Part shown: positions 7,157 through 8,251 of the stretch, piece after piece
Numbering within the stretch: position 1 is the first letter of the stretch
How the letters are laid out: every line of letters begins with the position of its first letter
The notes under the pieces: model-generated
The model's input: only the letters and a program-made list of their open reading frames with translations
Databases searched by the model: none
What the model was told of the DNA's origin: nothing
Assembly: GCA_938018155.1 (NCBI GenBank)
Contig: CALIIG010000055.1
Span: forward strand, 1-8,251
Origin: an uncultured Prevotella sp.
Lineage (GTDB): Bacteria > Bacteroidota > Bacteroidia > Bacteroidales > Bacteroidaceae
Direction of reading: 5' to 3'
DNA: 8,251 bases
Made by a program: the position numbers and the translations under genes

Positions 7157-8080
7157 GTGGAACCGTTTAACGTTCATATTCTGGGTTGTGGCAGCGCATT
7201 GCCCACAACCCGCCATTATGCTTCGTCTCAGGTTGTTGAGATAAGGGGAAAGTTTTTCATGATTGACTGTGGCGAAGGCACACAAATTCAGCTCCGCCGT
7301 TCGCGCATAGGCTTTACCAAAATACAGGCCATTTTTATATCACATTTGCATGGCGACCACTGCTTTGGGCTGATGGGGCTTATCTCTACTTTCGGTATGC
7401 TGGGCCGTACTGGTGCACTTCACGTGTATGCACCGGCCGAATTAGGACCACTCCTCGATGCACAGATGAAACTTTTCTGCACAGGTTTGGAATACAAGGT
7501 GGTGTTTCATGCCGTAGATACTACGCGCAACCAGGTTGTTTATGAGGACAGAAGCATGACGGTTTCAACCATTCCGCTCGACCATCGTATCGCCTGTTGT
7601 GGCTATTTATTCCGCGAAAAGCCTACGCTTCCGCACATACGTCGTGACATGATTGACTGTTACGACATTCCCCTTAGCCAGATAAACAATATTAAGAACG
7701 GGGCCGACTGGCTTACAGAAGACGGCGAAACCATACCCAACAGCCGCCTGACGACACCCGCCTCGCCTCCGCGGGCGTATGCTTATTGCAGCGATACGCG
7801 CTATATGCCGTCGCTGGCTGAGCAAATAAAGGGTGTTGACCTGCTGTACCATGAGGCTACTTACGATAACGGTAGCCTGTCGCGTGCCCGCCTCTATTAT
7901 CATTCTACGGCAGCACAGGCCGCACAGGTGGCGCGCGATGCGGCAGTGGGGAAGCTCGTTTTGGGCCACTTCAGTGCACGGTATGACAACGAACACGGTC
8001 TTTTGCAGGAAGCACAGGCCATATTTCCCAACAGTTTGCTGGCCAACGAAGGCTTGGTAGTAAACGTTCAGAAACCATAA
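7157..8080 (+). CDS. rnz: Ribonuclease Z (tRNA 3' endonuclease)
   Basis: A 307-residue metallo-beta-lactamase-fold nuclease of the short RNase Z type, which cuts tRNA precursors after the discriminator base to make the 3' end. All zinc-site motifs are intact: HLHGDH (63-68), His143 in PLDH, Asp213 in YCSDTRY, the HEAT motif (232-235), His249 in YHST and His271 in LGHFS. The N-terminal LGCGSALPT (9-17) and the DCGEGTQIQL strand (37-46) are typical. The long insertion between the second and third zinc motifs (about 151-205, including YDIPLSQINNIKNG) is the region that in this family holds tRNA-contacting elements. The start is GTG 7157, giving MEPFNVHILGCG; no in-frame ATG lies nearby and the N-terminal match is good. 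Length equals E. coli RNase Z (about 305). It is the last recognisable gene of the plus-strand cluster, 32 bases after the lipoprotein gene. Confidence 0.95.
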   Translation: MEPFNVHILGCGSALPTTRHYASSQVVEIRGKFFMIDCGEGTQIQLRRSRIGFTKIQAIFISHLHGDHCFGLMGLISTFGMLGRTGALHVYAPAELGPLLDAQMKLFCTGLEYKVVFHAVDTTRNQVVYEDRSMTVSTIPLDHRIACCGYLFREKPTLPHIRRDMIDCYDIPLSQINNIKNGADWLTEDGETIPNSRLTTPASPPRAYAYCSDTRYMPSLAEQIKGVDLLYHEATYDNGSLSRARLYYHSTAAQAAQVARDAAVGKLVLGHFSARYDNEHGLLQEAQAIFPNSLLANEGLVVNVQKP

Positions 8081-8251
8081 AGGTTTGATGATAAGTTTCT
8101 GATTATCTGTATTTTACGCTTGTTCTCTGCAAACATAGCAGGCTTTTCCTGACGGGTCAGGCCTGTATAGTTTCGTGTTTTATGCTTGTTTTGTCATTGT
8201 TCGGCGGCCGTCAGCAGCGCGTACGGCGGTCGGTGAACGATGGGTGTGACG
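8081..8251. other. Region after rnz with no identifiable gene
   Basis: This stretch begins A/T-rich and becomes strongly G/C-rich after about base 8200. It holds one hairpin, listed separately. On the minus strand two short frames run in from the right edge (for example one ending in TGA after VTPIVHRPPYALLTAAEQ). Either could be the C-terminus of a convergent gene, but about 20 codons are too few to judge. I see no consensus promoter here. Confidence 0.4.
8139..8165 (+). terminator. Possible weak terminator hairpin after rnz
   Basis: CCTGA (8148-8152), a CGGG loop and TCAGG (8157-8161) form a perfect short hairpin. CAGG (8139-8142) and CCTG (8162-8165) can extend it across a bulge of CTTTT. 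It lies 58 bases after the rnz stop. The following bases (TATAGTTTCGTGTTTT) are only moderately T-rich, so termination is uncertain. Confidence 0.3.

Noticed and set aside
7131..7159. Possible separate promoter for rnz: TTTG at 7131-7134 and a later TTTG at 7154-7157
   Set aside because: The second element reads TCAATTTG, not TAnnTTTG, and the spacing would be 15 bases instead of about 19, so the cluster is better read as one operon.
1..8251. tRNA genes, CRISPR arrays, insertion sequences, toxin-antitoxin or defence genes
   Set aside because: None found: no repeated spacer-like units, no transposase motifs, no tRNA-like cloverleaf noticed between genes. MazG here is the two-domain housekeeping type and has no mazEF genes beside it.

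Overview
The window looks like a chromosomal housekeeping segment from a member of the Bacteroidales, most likely Prevotella or a close relative. Three things point there: NqrF and DapA sequences of the Bacteroidetes type, promoter elements of the Bacteroidetes form (TTTG, 19 bases, TAnnTTTG) with no clear Shine-Dalgarno sites, and lipoproteins with an acidic or charged stretch after the lipobox cysteine. The genus is an inference from remembered family sequences and not from a search.

Layout from left to right. Bases 1-440 (+) hold the 3' end of nqrF, the NADH-oxidising subunit of the sodium-pumping NADH:quinone reductase. A strong hairpin at 514-543 separates it from the convergent dapA (568-1458, -), the first committed enzyme of the lysine/diaminopimelate pathway. 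A canonical Bacteroidetes promoter for dapA lies at 1506-1536. Further right on the minus strand is a two-gene unit transcribed leftward: valS (2844-5555), and 5 bases after it a clostripain-family (C11) cysteine protease lipoprotein (1627-2838). A divergent promoter region at about 5590-5640 separates valS from a plus-strand cluster: mazG (5654-6550), a small lipoprotein with a lipocalin-like C-terminal part (6555-7124, 4 bases after mazG), and rnz for RNase Z (7157-8080, GTG start). The last 171 bases hold no gene I can identify.

How the genes relate. valS (tRNA charging), rnz (tRNA 3' end maturation) and mazG (nucleotide pool sanitation) are translation and nucleotide housekeeping functions. 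Each unit also carries an envelope lipoprotein closely coupled to a cytoplasmic gene. dapA and nqrF are independent neighbours serving cell-wall/lysine synthesis and respiration.

I see no mobile element, CRISPR array, RNA gene, defence system or clearly new system. The points most worth a second look are the C11 protease coupled to valS, with a basic loop that could be an autoprocessing site and much lower GC than valS; an insertion of about 34 residues in MazG that replaces its usual inter-domain motif; and the overlapping, near-symmetric divergent promoters between valS and mazG.
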